Assembly (NCBI RefSeq): GCF_004798865.1
Contig: NW_025335873.1
Coordinates: 2,044,880 to 2,108,879, forward strand
Reading direction: 5' to 3'
Length of the DNA: 64,000 bases
DNA from: Varanus komodoensis
Lineage: Eukaryota; Chordata; Lepidosauria; Squamata; Varanidae
Under the pieces are notes generated by a model, which made no database searches, had not been told where the DNA came from, and worked only from the letters and a program-made list of their open reading frames with translations. Below, in pieces: positions 47,876 to 59,073 of this stretch. The position numbers were made by a program, and so were the translations under genes. Numbering within the stretch: position 1 is the stretch's first letter; every line of letters begins with the position of its first letter.

Positions 47876-49009
47876 GTAGTGGATGGTACCTCAAGAATGT
47901 AAATCCTCACCCTCCTTCCCCTACTCCTAGGAGCAGAGCTGCCTGACCAGCACAAAGCCTTGTCGTTAGTACAGTTTGCTGGTAAACTGAGCAATAGCCG
48001 TGCATTTGGTCACTTCACCCTGCTGTGAGGGAGCAGCCTCACAGGGGAATCTTTTTTATTTATTTATTTACGTTTTTATAGACTGTCACAGTAGCCATAT
48101 GACTCTCTGGGGCAGTTTACACAGTTAAAAACTATGAACAAAATTAAAAACCCAACATGTCATCAAATTCAATAATAAAGTATCAGTAGTAAAACATCAG
48201 TGCTGGTAGAAACATCCATTCCAACAACAAGCGCACCAACCATGTTGACATCAGATACTGACAGACTGGACAGTATCTTATAAATAACAATTAAAATATT
48301 AAAATTCGTCAATTAGGTCAATGAATACTAAAATTAAATTAGAATGGAAACTGTCAACAATTCAAATACTCTGAAAATAAAAGAAGTCTTTGCCTGGGGC
48401 CAAAATGTATACAAAGAAGGTACCTGGCTCACACCTGTGGAAGCTGATTCCACAGGTGGGGCACCACAACGGAAAAGGACCTACCTCAGATAGCCGCCTT
48501 CCCAGCATGCTTTAAAAGCGGCTCCCGAAGCAGCACTTCCAGGGAAGGTGAAGGTCAGGGTAGGCTTGCAGGGATGGAGACGTTCCTTCGGATATTCAGG
48601 TCTTGGGAACCTTGGGCAGATTCCCTCCTTTGGGGCACTGTCAGGTGCTCAGGTGGAGCAGCCACAATGCGCCTACTGGCATTTTAACCTGGTTGAGCCC
48701 ATCCCTGCGTGACGCGGAGACTGAGTCCAGTCTGGGAAGCGCTCGTTCTGTTTGCCAGCGGAGCAGGAAGGAGGAATGCCCGGGAGCGTACGAGGGCCCT
48801 GCGGCAAACTGCTGAGAAGCCTAGCTGCGCCTCGGTGGCCCATCTCCTTTGCAGGGGAGAAGCATGGCAGGTTGGGCTCAACCAAATTTAGAAGATGCTC
48901 TTTTCCTTCGTGCCTTTGAAACAGTCACTCGGGCAAACGTTGAGGCTCTGAAGTTCCAGGCGCAATTTTGCACTGTGGTTTGACTGCTGTATTTTTCTTT
49001 GTTGCTTAG
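47876..49009 (+). other. GAPVD1: GAPVD1 intron 2
   Basis: Mostly occupied by a reverse-oriented LINE 3' end at about 48050-48600. The remainder up to the acceptor (TTGCTTAG) shows nothing notable. Confidence 0.6.
48050..48600 (-). mobile_element. LINE 3' end, minus strand
   Basis: Begins with a TTTATTTATTTA tract and TTTTTATAGACTGTCACAG, then GGCAGTTTACACAGTTAAAA, and a GC-richer part with AGTCTTTGCCTGGGGCCAAA and CTGATTCCACAGGTGGGGCA, TTCAGGTCTTGGGAAC. Typical of a reptilian LINE tail that differs from the 27480 family. Occupies half of GAPVD1 intron 2. Confidence 0.65.
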
Positions 49010-49853
49010 TGCTGAAGCTTCGCCTGCTGAATGCTGCCAGCATGCCAAGGTCTTGGAGGACACGCAGTTTGTGGATGGGTATAAGCAGCTGGGCTTCCAG
49101 GAGACGGCCTACGGGGAGTTCCTCAACAGGCTGCGGGAGAACCCTCGCCTCATTGCGTCCTGCTTGGTGGCCGGAGAGAAGCTCAACCAGGACAACGCGC
49201 AAAGCATCATTCATATGGTCTTCACCTCCATCTATGGCAACTGCATCATGCCGGAAGACGAAAGCTACCTCCTCCAGGTCTTGCGCTACCTGATCGAGTT
49301 CGAACTCAAGGAAAGCGATAACCCCAGGCGGCTGCTGAGGAGAGGCACGTGTGCCTTCAGCATCCTGTTCAAACTCTTTTCTGAGGGGCTCTTTTCAGCC
49401 AAGCTTTTCCTCACCGCCACCTTGCACGAACCCATCATGCAGCTGCTGGTCGAGGACGAAGACCACCTGGAAACTGACCCGAGCAAGCTCATCGACCGCT
49501 TCTCGCCCACCCAGCAGGAGAAGCTCTTTGGGGAGAAGGGCACCGAAAAGTTCAAGCAGAAGGTCCAGGAGATGGTGGAGTCGAACGAGGCCAAGCTGGT
49601 GGCCCTGGTGAACAAGTTCATCAGTTACCTCAAGCAGAACACCTACTGCTTTCCACACAGCTTGCGGTGGATTGTGTCGCAGATGTACAAAACACTCTCG
49701 TGTGTGGACAGGCTAGACGTCGGGGAAGTGAGAGCCATGTGCACGGACCTCCTCTTGGCCTGCTTCATTTGTCCGGCAGTGGTCAACCCCGAGCAGTATG
49801 GGATTATCTCTGATGCCCCAATTAATGAAGTGGCACGCTTCAACCTGATGCAG
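49010..49853 (+). CDS. GAPVD1: GAPVD1 coding exon 2, RasGAP core (residues 62-343)
   Basis: An 844-bp exon encoding most of the RasGAP-related domain: AEASPAECCQHAK at the start, LRENPRLIASCLVAGEKL (equivalent to the arginine-finger loop region), YLIEFELKESDNPRRLLRRG, LFKLFSEGLFSAKLFL, and SLRWIVSQMYKTLS ending in CFICPAVVNPEQYGI and FNLMQ. The last corresponds to the RasGAP FLRFxxPA motif, but with Cys where classical GAPs have Arg, as in human GAPVD1. One large uninterrupted exon. The acceptor TTGCTTAG and donor GTATCA are in frame. Confidence 0.98.
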
Positions 49854-51943
49854 GTATCACCTCCTCCTCTGCTTGTTTCTGGTGCAGCGTCTTTCAGCTG
49901 CTTCTCAGCCCTAGAGGCTATAGCGTGCGACTCTTTATCAAGGCAGTGTCCCGCCTTCATGTGTGCCATATAAAAAGACATGACACAGGTGGAGAAAGGA
50001 ATCGGGAGCGAAGGGGGAGTTCCTTCCGCAGGGCTGGTTAAATGGCCTCTGTTCTCTGTCTCATCTTCATTTTATTCTTTACAACGCTCTGCACACCTTC
50101 AGTACTTTCCTGGGTGCTTTTTATTTCTGCCTTTTATTTCTGCATTTAGTTGCAGCGCTTCTATCCCCAGTTCTGAATCCTGCGCCCTGTTTTTTCAGAC
50201 TTAACTCTCTGGAAGAAGCATTGGGGTTTTTTCCGCTTCTTGTGGAGCTCTTTACACAAAGCTTTCAGCTCCATGACTTCCTGAGCTCCCACAAGACCTT
50301 GGTGGCATCTCATACTCTCCTAGGAGTGTGATGGGGGCTGTTCCGTCGGTCAGTCGTAAGGCAAATGCATCACCTGAATAAAACACAGAGACATGTGGCA
50401 CGTTATATTATTTTTCCTGCTGTCCTCCCTCTCCCTCTCCCGCGTGTGTGTGTCAGGAGGGATGAGTGCTAGAGTTGCAGAGCCGAAGGCACGAGGGCAC
50501 GTGCGATCAGATTTAGGCAGTCAGGTGCTGCCTGGCAGACGGGGCAAATGGGTAGAAGGGAGAGGCTTCGCCTGCACAGAACTGATGGCTGGTTGGGCAC
50601 TGCTCAGCTGCCCCATTTCTAAACCGGCTGTAGGTAAGCAGGTGCTTCGGCACACCTGATCGGTGCCTCTTCAGAATTAGAAACTTGTCCGTTGCGTTTG
50701 GAGTGGCTGAGTGCCTATCCTTACAGGAGGGAGGGATCTGCACCCTGCCCGTTGAGGGGCTGCCACTGGGCATTGCACTTGGCTCAGCAAAGCAACACAA
50801 GTTTTATTGCTGCTTTCTTTGTTTCTGTTATTTATTTATGGTGTTTTAATTCCATTAGGCTCCCAGAGTAGCTTGCAGGGATTATGGAGACATTTCTTGT
50901 CCTTAGGGTTACACTCTAGAAGGAGGAATTAAAAAGGAAAAGGAATGGAGAGGCAGGGCAGGAAATCAAGAAAAACTCGGGCACCAGTACTGCGCTGCAG
51001 GGCTCTTGTGGCTGGCAGAACGGCTTCCCTGCACCTGGCCAAATTGTGGGGCCGCATAGGTCTTACAGCATTCCTCCTGGGAGGAAGGAGTACAGGCTCT
51101 CTCTGGTCTTTCCCTCTGTGACCAGTGGTTTGTAGAAACCAGAGCCTAACCCTAAATCTTACCTGACATACTGGTAGATGCTTTTGAAACTCTTGACTCT
51201 GTGCCCAGAAAAATCTCTTCCCCCTTTTTGGGTCTTGTAAGGTCCTTGTCCCACTGACTTTCCTGTCTGTATAGGCCCTATACAGAAAATGGGCACAGCA
51301 TATTGAAAATTCAGCATAACTAGGAGACATACTGGGAATTGTGTGTTTCTACAAATACTGCTAAAGGAGGCGAGTAGATAGACTGTTGCTCTCAGTGACC
51401 TTTTGGTTCATTTCAACTCTAGATAATAAAAGCTGACTGAATGTGAAACTTATTGCCAAATGTCCCCACCATGTCCGTGTGAAAACCACACGGAGCACTC
51501 AGAGCATCATCTTTTGGTACCGATCAAATATGCACGGGCTGGTTTGTCAGGCAACATTCAGACTGCCGCTGATGGCTTACTTAACAGGAAACTGGCCATG
51601 CGGATGTTCCCAATGCTGAAAGCAAGATGAGTAAGCGCAATAAAGCACGGCATTCTTGTAGCTAAGATGAGAGAACTGAAAAACAAGGGAGTTGTAGGGA
51701 GGTGCCAGGTGTTCTCGGTGGGATGTCAGAAGCGCGGTATGGGCATTTTCCGGCAGAGGTTCCATAGAAAATATTTTTGCCCCGTTTGGGGTGGTGGAGA
51801 GGGGAAGATTCTTGCAACATCTCATGTTTTGGGTTGGTGGCATGTGAGTAGCTCTCCTTCATTGCACTTCAGTTTGAGGGACCCCTTCTTCTTTTCCCAA
51901 GTGGCGGTGCTTCATCCTTTGCTCCACTGGCTTCTCGTTGTAG
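49854..51943 (+). other. GAPVD1: GAPVD1 intron 3
   Basis: Unique-looking intronic sequence. The exon-2 frame reads on 40 codons into it, which has no similarity to anything I know. There is a TTTA-rich patch near 50820 and no other recognisable feature. Confidence 0.55.
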
Positions 51944-52030
51944 GTTGGCAGACTGCTACAGCAACTGGCCATGACTGTTTCCGAGGAAGGAGATCCCCGC
52001 GTGAAAAGCAGCCTGGGTAAATTCGACAAA
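51944..52030 (+). CDS. GAPVD1: GAPVD1 coding exon 3 (residues 344-372)
   Basis: An 87-bp exon encoding VGRLLQQLAM, TVSEEGDPRVK and SSLGKFDK, end of the RasGAP helical domain. The acceptor is CGTTGTAG and the donor GTAAGA; it is phase 0 at both ends. Human has GS where this has VS in the TVSEE segment, a mild change. Confidence 0.96.
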
Positions 52031-52599
52031 GTAAGAGCCACAACTACCATATCTCCATGTCGGCACATACCTGACACATTCTTGAAAAGGGGAAGCGTAC
52101 GGCAGCTTCAGGAAAGCAGGCGTTTGCAGGTAGAAGGTGGGATCCAGATGGAAAGTGGATCGACAGTATTGGTGGAGGGAGACTTCTGCTCCTTCCCCCT
52201 GCAGCCACCCCACCTCCCTGAGAGTGCGGCACAGTCAAGAGACCCAGCTGAACTGGGGTGAGCTGTAGTATGTGTGGGATGGGATTCCAGACCGCCTGGG
52301 GCCTTCCGCAGGCGGGTTCCTTCAGCTGGTGCTTCCTCTCAGGAGGCAGTTCCTGGATCCAGCCCATCAACTGTAACTGCCCAGCAGCTGGCCTTAAATG
52401 CAGATGAATTGCAGCACATTTGTATATAGGTGGTGAACAGCATTCTTTTTCATTCTTTATCTTCTTAACCTTTGAAAACTTATTTATAGGTGCTGAGTGT
52501 GTGAAGCCAAAGCACACGTCCTTCTGTTAGCAATGCACCCGTCTCTTCCTGGGGTTCTGGTACTGAAATGGCTCATTTGTTCCTCTTTCTTCCTTGAAG

Positions 52600-52734
52600 G
52601 GCTGTGTGGCCGCCTTCTTGGATGTCGTCATCGGTGGGCGGGCTGTGGAAACCCCTCCTATGTCTTCAGTTAACCTTCTGGAAGGACTGAGTAGAACTGT
52701 GATTTACATGACCTATGGGCAGCTCACTGCTCTG
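52600..52734 (+). CDS. GAPVD1: GAPVD1 coding exon 4 (residues 373-417)
   Basis: A 135-bp exon encoding GCVAAFLDVVIGGRAVETPP then MSSVNLLEGLSRTVIYMTY and GQLTAL. Human begins this block with SCVAAF. The acceptor is TTGAAG, preceded by a TTCCTCTTTCTTCC tract; the donor is GTAAAC. Phase 0 at both ends. Confidence 0.96.
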
Positions 52735-53410
52735 GTAAACATCAAAGCGCTTGGGGGTTGCAGAAAGAGAAATTGGGGGTCTACATGCATGGGGTGTGTG
52801 TGTGTGTGTGCGTGCGTGCGTGTAGAAGTGTATGTTGTGCAGAGATGGAGCCCTTTCTCTCAAAACACAGCATTACAGACTCGGAATTAGATGGGGGGGG
52901 GAGGAGTTGGAATGTGGCATAGAAATGTCAAGGCTAATGAGCAAGAATTGGTTTGACAGCTGCTGAGAATCAAAGCACCTTGAGCTCTGCAGGGGGACAC
53001 TAAAACAGAGTGGTCTGAGGAGGAGGGGTGTGAATTTGTTAACCCAATGGGTCGGTGTCAAGCCGCATGAGCAGCCTAATCAAGTGACATTTGAGATCAC
53101 CACTGACTGGCCCACAAGCAGTGCAAACCTCCCTGAGGGAGGAGTCAGTCCTTTTGGGAAAGGAAGGGATGAGTTTGGAAGCAACTCTTCACATGATTCA
53201 CGTGGGTAAGAGCTGCTTCCAGAACTGGAGGAAATCTTGCTTTAACTGATGCTACTTGAGAATAACCTCATTTTGAAGCACACTGTATCGCAAAAGCTCT
53301 GCCTAGCTCAAGGAAAGGACTCTGTTTCAAAAGTCTTCCATCTAGAGCTGCTAGAAAGAGGAGACATATACTTCTCTTTTCCTGCCTTCTAATAACAGTT
53401 GTGTTTTTAG
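52735..53410 (+). other. GAPVD1: GAPVD1 intron 5
   Basis: Contains a (TG)n/(CGTG)n microsatellite at 52794-52823 and a short poly-G run near 52892. Nothing else recognised. Confidence 0.6.
52794..52823. repeat. (TG)n/(CGTG)n microsatellite
   Basis: GTGTGT passing into GCGTGCGTG in GAPVD1 intron 5. Confidence 0.92.
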
Positions 53411-53600
53411 GTTGCATTCATGCGGAATGTCATGTCCAGTGACCAGCTGAAGGAAGACCGGATGGCTCTGGAAAACCTACTGTTAAATTTACCCCAGAAC
53501 AAGCCCGGGAAGAGCAGCAGCTTGGAAATAACTCCCTACAACACCCCACAGCTCTCTCCGGCAACCACACCAGCCAACAAAAAGAACCGGCTGCCTATTG
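53411..53600 (+). CDS. GAPVD1: GAPVD1 coding exon 5 (residues 418-480 plus one base)
   Basis: Encodes VAFMRNVMSSDQLKEDRMAL, ENLLLNLPQNKPGKSSSLE and then the Thr/Pro-rich stretch TPYNTPQLSPATTPANKKN RLPI. Human reads VNFMKSVMSGDQL here. It ends with the first base of a Gly/Ala codon before GTGAGG. It can join the cassette exon at 54599 or the exon at 57070, both of which continue in frame. Confidence 0.96.
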
Positions 53601-54598
53601 GTGAGGAAGGCTGGGGCATCGGTGTCTGTTGTGACCATGCCTCTGATTTTAAAGGCATTTCTTTTGGCTTCAGGATCCTTTTCTCACCTTGTCTTGTGTG
53701 CCAGTGGCCCAGTTCACATGGTACAGCTGATAATCAGGGCTGTCCTGGAGGAATGAGCCACCAGCTCCCAGCGTGCGTGCAGCTTCTGCTTTGCATTCGG
53801 TTTCATCAGCGAACCTCAGGGTGTTTCATTCCTAGGTTGTTTGATGTTATGTATGCACCTAAAACTCTGGGTTAGGGAGGGTTCTTGATCGAACTGGATG
53901 CAAAGTGGAAATAGCAGGTGCTTGGAAGACAGTTCTCGCCCAGCCGTCATTATGGCGTGTGAGTCATCCTGGTGTGTCTCCGTATAAGGGTGGCCTTGCG
54001 CATGCCTGCCACGTCAGCTGGGCCCTCAGTGGCATCGTATACAATTGCTTGCTTCCAAATCCTCAAAAGCAAAACAATGTATTCAGTATTTATTTGACTA
54101 TATATCTCCCTTCTTACAGTTGGGCAGAAGAAAATGCTTTTGTGTAGGCTACACTGCTCCTGGATAAGCTCAGTGCTGTGGGTACTCAGCACTCATTAAA
54201 AACAAAGACTGGTTAACTGCAAAAACTCATCTTCTGGGTGCAAGGGAAAGGGCAGTGGGGGACTGGGCTTCTCCTGCCATGTCCCCTGGGAGTCTGATTC
54301 AGCAGCTTCTCTGAAAAATTGTCCTTCGTTTGCAAGCCTGTCTTCATAGCCAACCAACGATGCATATTTCTGGTGTCTGTACCAGAGATATCCTCTGGCT
54401 TTTCTGCTCTTTTGTGAAACTTCGCCTTATATATGCAGCCCTGCTGGCAACCAGAATGGTCGCAAAGCCAGAGCTGTTCCAGCGTCAAGCAATTCTCCAA
54501 TGAACTGTGTGCGCATATACATTGATTTTTACAACTGTTCCATTTTCTCTTTCACCCAATGGCTTGACTTTTGTTTCTCTTTAATGCTGTCGACTCAG

Positions 54599-54679
54599 GA
54601 CAACAGCTGGCAGCCATCACTGCCTGGGACACGTCCGCCACCAACCTGACAGCTCACATAAATCTAGTAACCCCGTTTG
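54599..54679 (+). CDS. GAPVD1: GAPVD1 in-frame cassette exon (27 codons), probably alternatively spliced
   Basis: Bounded by GTCGACTCAG and GTGGGT, exactly 81 bp with phase-1 borders matching both neighbours. It encodes GQQLAAITAWDTSATNLTAH and INLVTPF, using the split G codon from the previous exon. The open frame, tidy splice sites and phase match argue for a real cassette; the default human protein joins RLPI directly to ATRSRSR, so it would be optional. Function of the insert is unknown to me. Confidence 0.75.
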
Positions 54680-55955
54680 GTGGGTAACAGAATCCTTCCC
54701 TCCTCATTAATGTCTCTCTACAAAGCCACGCTTTGCCTGCACGTTGGTGTCTCCAGCTGCTGTTTTAGGAGACATTTTCTTCCGTTCCATTCTCAAGCTA
54801 GCGCCCTGTTCTCTGAAGAGCTTGTTCTTTTGCGGGGAGTTAGAGAAAAGTTCAGTCAGAATTGGCGTGTGAGTTTGCTTGTAAACCTCATTTTTGTAAT
54901 GGCAGCAAGAGAGGGAAGAAAGGAGGCCTGGTATTCTGGAATCCTGATGTGTATGGAATGCCCATCCATGATCCAAGGAGATGCTTGTGCATTGCCCAGT
55001 GCCATGGTGGGCAACGCGCAGTCTGCAGGACCCCCGTGGTTCTGCCGCTCACTTCGATCTCCTCATGACATTTTTTCCATTGCAACAAATTACGACTTTA
55101 AAAGCCCTTCCTTTTTGGCGAGTGGAGTGTGGTCTGTGGCAGGTCAAAGGGTGGCTCCAACCCCAAGCCACCCCTTTTGCCACACAAAATAGAGTGTCTC
55201 AGCTCTCCTTTCTGCACAGCTGCAGCTTCTTTTGTCGCACTGCGGGCCATGCCCGGGTTGCTTTCCCGGGGGCACATTTTCTTCATGTGGGAAGGAAATG
55301 TGTTCATTGCTGGTTTAGTTTACAACCTAGTAAGCTACCTGCTCCATGTTATTTGGTAGGGCTCACAAAGGAGAATTCCAGAGATGGCCTGCGTGTCTGT
55401 CACACCACTGAAAATGGCCATTTATGTATTTTTCTCTTTCGGGTTTTTTGAAATGGCAGCCCGTTCTCTGGATGTCTTCTTTCATTTTTGAAAAAGTGTA
55501 GAATCTGTTCCTTTTTTTTTTACTTGCAAGCACTTCTCAGAGCAAATGCCTTTGGATAAAGCCGTTTAGTATCCCAATTTCAGCAGCCAGCCATGCTTTA
55601 TACAGTTAGAAAATGGAAGTGACCAAGTTTTTCCTGGGTTGGTTGTACCATTTTAGGCTACAGAGGGGTGAGAATGGGAAAGGGTTAGCCTGGTGCATGT
55701 TACCTTTCTACATAGGAGTCCTTTTCTCAGGGGAGATTCAGGCATGCAGCTTTCTTCTGCAGCTGGAGATGATCCAGATTATGGGTTGAAGGAAAGGTTC
55801 CACATGATACTGCTGGTGTTGCTTGAAGCCGCAGAAGTTGGAGAGCTGCTCTTCTCCCGCAAGACCAGCAAGAATGCGTCATGCTTGAAATTTCATACCT
55901 GTTTTGCTTCATTTATGTCCGTCTAAGCAGGGCAAGCTCTGGAGTTTTCTCTCTT

Positions 55956-55976
55956 TGTGTGTGTGTGTGTGTGTGT
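55956..55976. repeat. (GT)n microsatellite
   Basis: GT run in the GAPVD1 intron after the cassette exon. Confidence 0.92.
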
Positions 55977-56271
55977 CTGTCTGTGTATATGCATAAAATA
56001 TTTATGCTTTGTTCCAATGTTGTTCATTTGTCCTCTTGTGCATCGTGATTTCGTTAAAAGAGATCAAGAGTTAATGATACTTTTTGCAAGAAATTTCAGG
56101 CATGGCTGTTCAGGGCTTGGTGCATTCCCATGTTAAGATACTATCCAGGGCTATTATTCCTTGTAATGCTAAGGTTTTGGCATGGTCTTGTTCAAACAGC
56201 AGTCTAAATAGAGGATCTGAACGGCAGCCAGCATCACTCTCCCCCCCGCCCTGCCCTCCGCCTTGCCATGA

Positions 56272-56590
56272 AAGGAATCACAGAATGGTAGAGTTAGAAA
56301 CCCAAGAATGGCCATCAGGTCCAACACCCTGCTCAGTGCAGAACATCAAGTTACACCATCCCTCTCAGATGACTGGCTATTTGCCTCCTGAATGCCTCTA
56401 GTGTGGGAGAGCCCACAGCCTCCCTAGGTAATTGGCTCCATTGTCATGCTGCTCTGACAGTGAGGAAATTGTCCTGATATCTAGCCAGAATCCGGCTTCC
56501 TGTAACTTAAGCACATTATTTGATGTCCTGCACTCTGGGATGATCGAGATCTTGTCCTTCCTCTTTGTGACAGCCTTTCGAGTACTCACA
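56272..56590 (-). mobile_element. CR1 LINE 3' end (relic), minus strand
   Basis: CACAGAATGGTAGAGTTAGA, then CCTGCTCAGTGCAGAACATC and CTAGCCAGAATCCGGCTTCC, parallel to the 26386-26690 part of the longer copy. Older and more diverged. In the GAPVD1 intron after the cassette exon. Confidence 0.8.
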
Positions 56591-57069
56591 GAGTGCTGTC
56601 ATACCCCCCCCCCCTGCCCACCTTTTCTCCCTCCTGAATGTGTTGCTATTCCTTCAACTTTCCAGAAACAAGGGCAGTTGTGAGAAGTGTCTTGGCCACT
56701 TCGTTGCTCTCATACGGGGCCAAGAGAAACCTCACTGGCTGGCATGGACTTCACTAACCAGAGACGCCTCGCTGGCCGACATTCTTCTGCACAATTAATG
56801 CCTGAAGTTCCTGACCTCTGGACCTTTTTCGGGTCTGTGTGGCACAGGAGTGAGTGGGCTCTGTGACATGCCGCCAAAGGGAGCACATGCAGAGTTTTTC
56901 CGTGGCATAGCCCGGCCTCACCTCATCCTCTCCTGCCAGTTCTGCAGTGTGCATGAGCTACACGCCACTCTGTTATGCTGAGTTTGTATTGGCTTCCTCT
57001 TTTTTAAATAAAAGGAAGAAAACATGTCAAGGACCTTTATGAAATGACTTTTTAAAAATAATCTTCCAG

Positions 57070-57230
57070 CTACCCGCAGCCGGAGCCGGTCAAACATTCA
57101 AATGGACCAGCATGCAGACCACGAGGGACTCTCCCAGGAGACAATACAGGAAGTCCAGCCAGAGGAAGTCTTGGCTATTTGTCTTGGGACCGGACCCCAA
57201 ATAACCCCTGGAATGATGTCGGAAAATGAG
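57070..57230 (+). CDS. GAPVD1: GAPVD1 coding exon 6 (residues 481-534)
   Basis: Encodes ATRSRSRSNIQMDQHADHEG, LSQETIQEVQPEEVLAICLG and TGPQITPGMMSENE. Start of the low-complexity, Ser- and acidic-rich linker between RasGAP and VPS9. The first codon is split with the upstream exon (G|CT). The acceptor is ATCTTCCAG and the donor GTAATA. Human has TNMLMDLHMDHEGSS in the first part, so this linker is somewhat less conserved. Confidence 0.96.
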
Positions 57231-58534
57231 GTAATACTCTCCTTAAGGTATTGAAAGCAGTTCTCTGTCACACAGGCTTCAGTGCAGAGGCCGCTAGCTG
57301 CTTTGAGTTCTGGGAATATTAATTGCTTCAAGGAGAAAGCAGGCATCTGACTCTCAGAGATCTAGTCTTCAGTAACTAGGAAGTAATGCTTGCGTCCCAT
57401 AGCCCTAGGTTTATTGTGGCTCCTTTCTCGCCACATATCCATTGCCCCATAATTTTATGTGGCTCGATTACTTTGAAAATGTCCTGGTAAGGGAAGGTGC
57501 ACTTTAATAGTGCAGTATAAATCTTTCCAAGCAGGTGTAAACTTACTCCAGTAGTAAATCTCTGTTTGGTCCAGTTAGGTGATCGCATGTTCCCATGGGA
57601 AGTAAGCTCCCCAAGCAGGGCAGCTGCCCATTCCATATCCACTCAGTGTGCGAATGTGTGAAGTCTCCTTTCACACCTCTGTGGTAACTGGCGATTCATT
57701 CCTTTATCTTTCTGCCCCTCGTACTGCTGATACGCTGTGGCAGAGATTGCTGACACGCGCTGTGCTGGCACTAGGAACAGTTCATGGATGCAAACGGGGG
57801 ATTCGTTGTGGCCTTCGCTCGGTGGCTCGCCGGCATAGGAGTGCTCTGTGTGAGGAAGGCTAAGCCTGTGACTGCCACCCTTTTTGGCACACACATTTCT
57901 CAAATGTGTGTGTGCGCTCAGTAAGCACTCCCTTGGTTTCGGCTCTGTTTCGACGACCTTGAGCAAGCTGGAAAAGCACCGGGGCCTTCCAGCTGATTGG
58001 GACTTCAGCACCCACAATCCCCATCAGTTGGCTTTTCTGGCTGCGGCTGATGTGGTTAGTAAGAGAAATGTCCAAACAGGGAGGTCCAGCCAGCAGTGGA
58101 GCTGGTTGCCTTCGATGGAGACATTTAAAGACAGGATGGTCTGTCAGCTGCAGTGCAGGCTTACATTGAGCAGGGGGTTGGACTAAATGGTCTCTTAGGC
58201 CCCTTCTGACTGCATGATGCTGGTCCAGTGCATCTGGAGGTCAGCAGCTCAGGAAAAGCTGAGCTATTCTGGGAAAGTTCCAAGTTAGAAGCTAGAGAGG
58301 CTGCAGAGTCACTGAGGGTGCCAACTTAAGCACATTTAGACATGCTAAAATTAACATAACTGACATAGTATCCTAACTCCTAGCATTCTCCAGCTGGCCC
58401 ACTGGGCCTTTTTCTGTCGTTGCGTGCATCATCTCAACCATTTAAGATGTACCAAATGTTTCTAACCTGCCATTTGGATGGGAAAACCCATGTGCTGACA
58501 TGTTTCCCCTCTTCCTCTGCCCCCACCTTACCAG
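57231..58534 (+). other. GAPVD1: GAPVD1 intron 7
   Basis: Contains a plus-oriented CR1 3'-tail relic at about 58075-58230. No other feature recognised. Confidence 0.6.
58075..58230 (+). mobile_element. CR1 3'-tail relic, plus strand
   Basis: TTCGATGGAGACATTTAAAG..GGATGGTCTGTCAGCTG..GCAGGGGGTTGGACTAAATG then CCCCTTCTGACTGCATGATG, the usual CR1 tail layout without its terminal octamer repeats. Confidence 0.65.
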
Positions 58535-58664
58535 GTTTTAAACATGCAGCTTGCTGATGGAGGGCAAGGAGATGTCCCTGTTGATGAAACCAAGCTCCAC
58601 GGTAAACCTGATAAAACCTTGCGCTTTTCCCTCTGCAGTGATAATCTGGAAGGCATATCTGAAG
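58535..58664 (+). CDS. GAPVD1: GAPVD1 coding exon 7 (residues 535-577 plus one base)
   Basis: Encodes VLNMQLADGGQGDVPVDE, TKLHGKPDKTLRFSLCSD and NLEGISE. The acceptor is CCTTACCAG and the donor GTGAAG. The last base begins the glycine codon of the following GPSNRS segment. Close match to human across its length. Confidence 0.96.
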
Positions 58665-58947
58665 GTGAAGGGTTGCTTTGGTTTCTTGTCTGTCAGAAGG
58701 TCTCTTTCAAATGGAGCTTCTGCTCATGGTAGCCGCTATGTTTTGTTGCAGCTGCTGTTGTAAGCCTTGTGACACCCGCTTCTTCCATCTGCCGGTCTGT
58801 GTCGAACCAGCTGCGTGCGTGTGCGTGCGTGCGTGTGCGTGCACACCTTTGCCTAGTCACTTTCGCTCTGCCCCCCGTCGTCCTTGCTGCACTTTGTCGC
58901 GCCCTTTTGTGGGGGATCCGGCTGACCACGCTGTGTGTTTTCAACAG
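58665..58947 (+). other. GAPVD1: GAPVD1 intron 8
   Basis: A short 283-bp intron. It carries a GTGC/GTGTGC purine-pyrimidine repeat at 58812-58844 that could form Z-DNA. Nothing else stands out. Confidence 0.6.
58812..58844. repeat. (GTGC)n/(GTGTGC)n repeat in GAPVD1 intron 8
   Basis: Alternating purine-pyrimidine run in a 283-bp intron, about 100 bp upstream of the exon 8 acceptor. Confidence 0.92.
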
Positions 58948-59073
58948 GCCCGTCCAACCGCTCCAATTCTGTGTCCTCGCTGGATTTGGAAGGGGAATCA
59001 GTGTCCGAGCTGGGGGCAGGCCCATCAGGGAGCAATGGCGTGGAAGCCCTGCAGCTGCTGGAGCACGAGCAAG
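58948..59073 (+). CDS. GAPVD1: GAPVD1 coding exon 8 (residues 578-619 plus one base)
   Basis: Encodes PSNRSNSVSSLDLEGESVSE, LGAGPSGSNGVEAL and QLLEHEQ. The acceptor is TTTTCAACAG and the donor GTCAGT. Ser-rich and acidic, likely phosphorylated linker (inference). Phase 1 at both ends. Confidence 0.95.

Larger units (their letters stand above)
53601..57069 (+). other. GAPVD1: GAPVD1 intron around the cassette exon
   Basis: Apart from the cassette exon, it holds a (GT)n run at 55956-55976 and a reverse CR1 3' end at about 56272-56590. The stretch from 54680 to 55950 shows nothing I can name. Confidence 0.6.

Noticed and set aside
49854-49973. Alternative C-terminus from exon 2 read-through
   Set aside because: The 40 extra codons after the GTATCA donor have no similarity to GAPVD1, while the downstream exons continue the known protein in frame.
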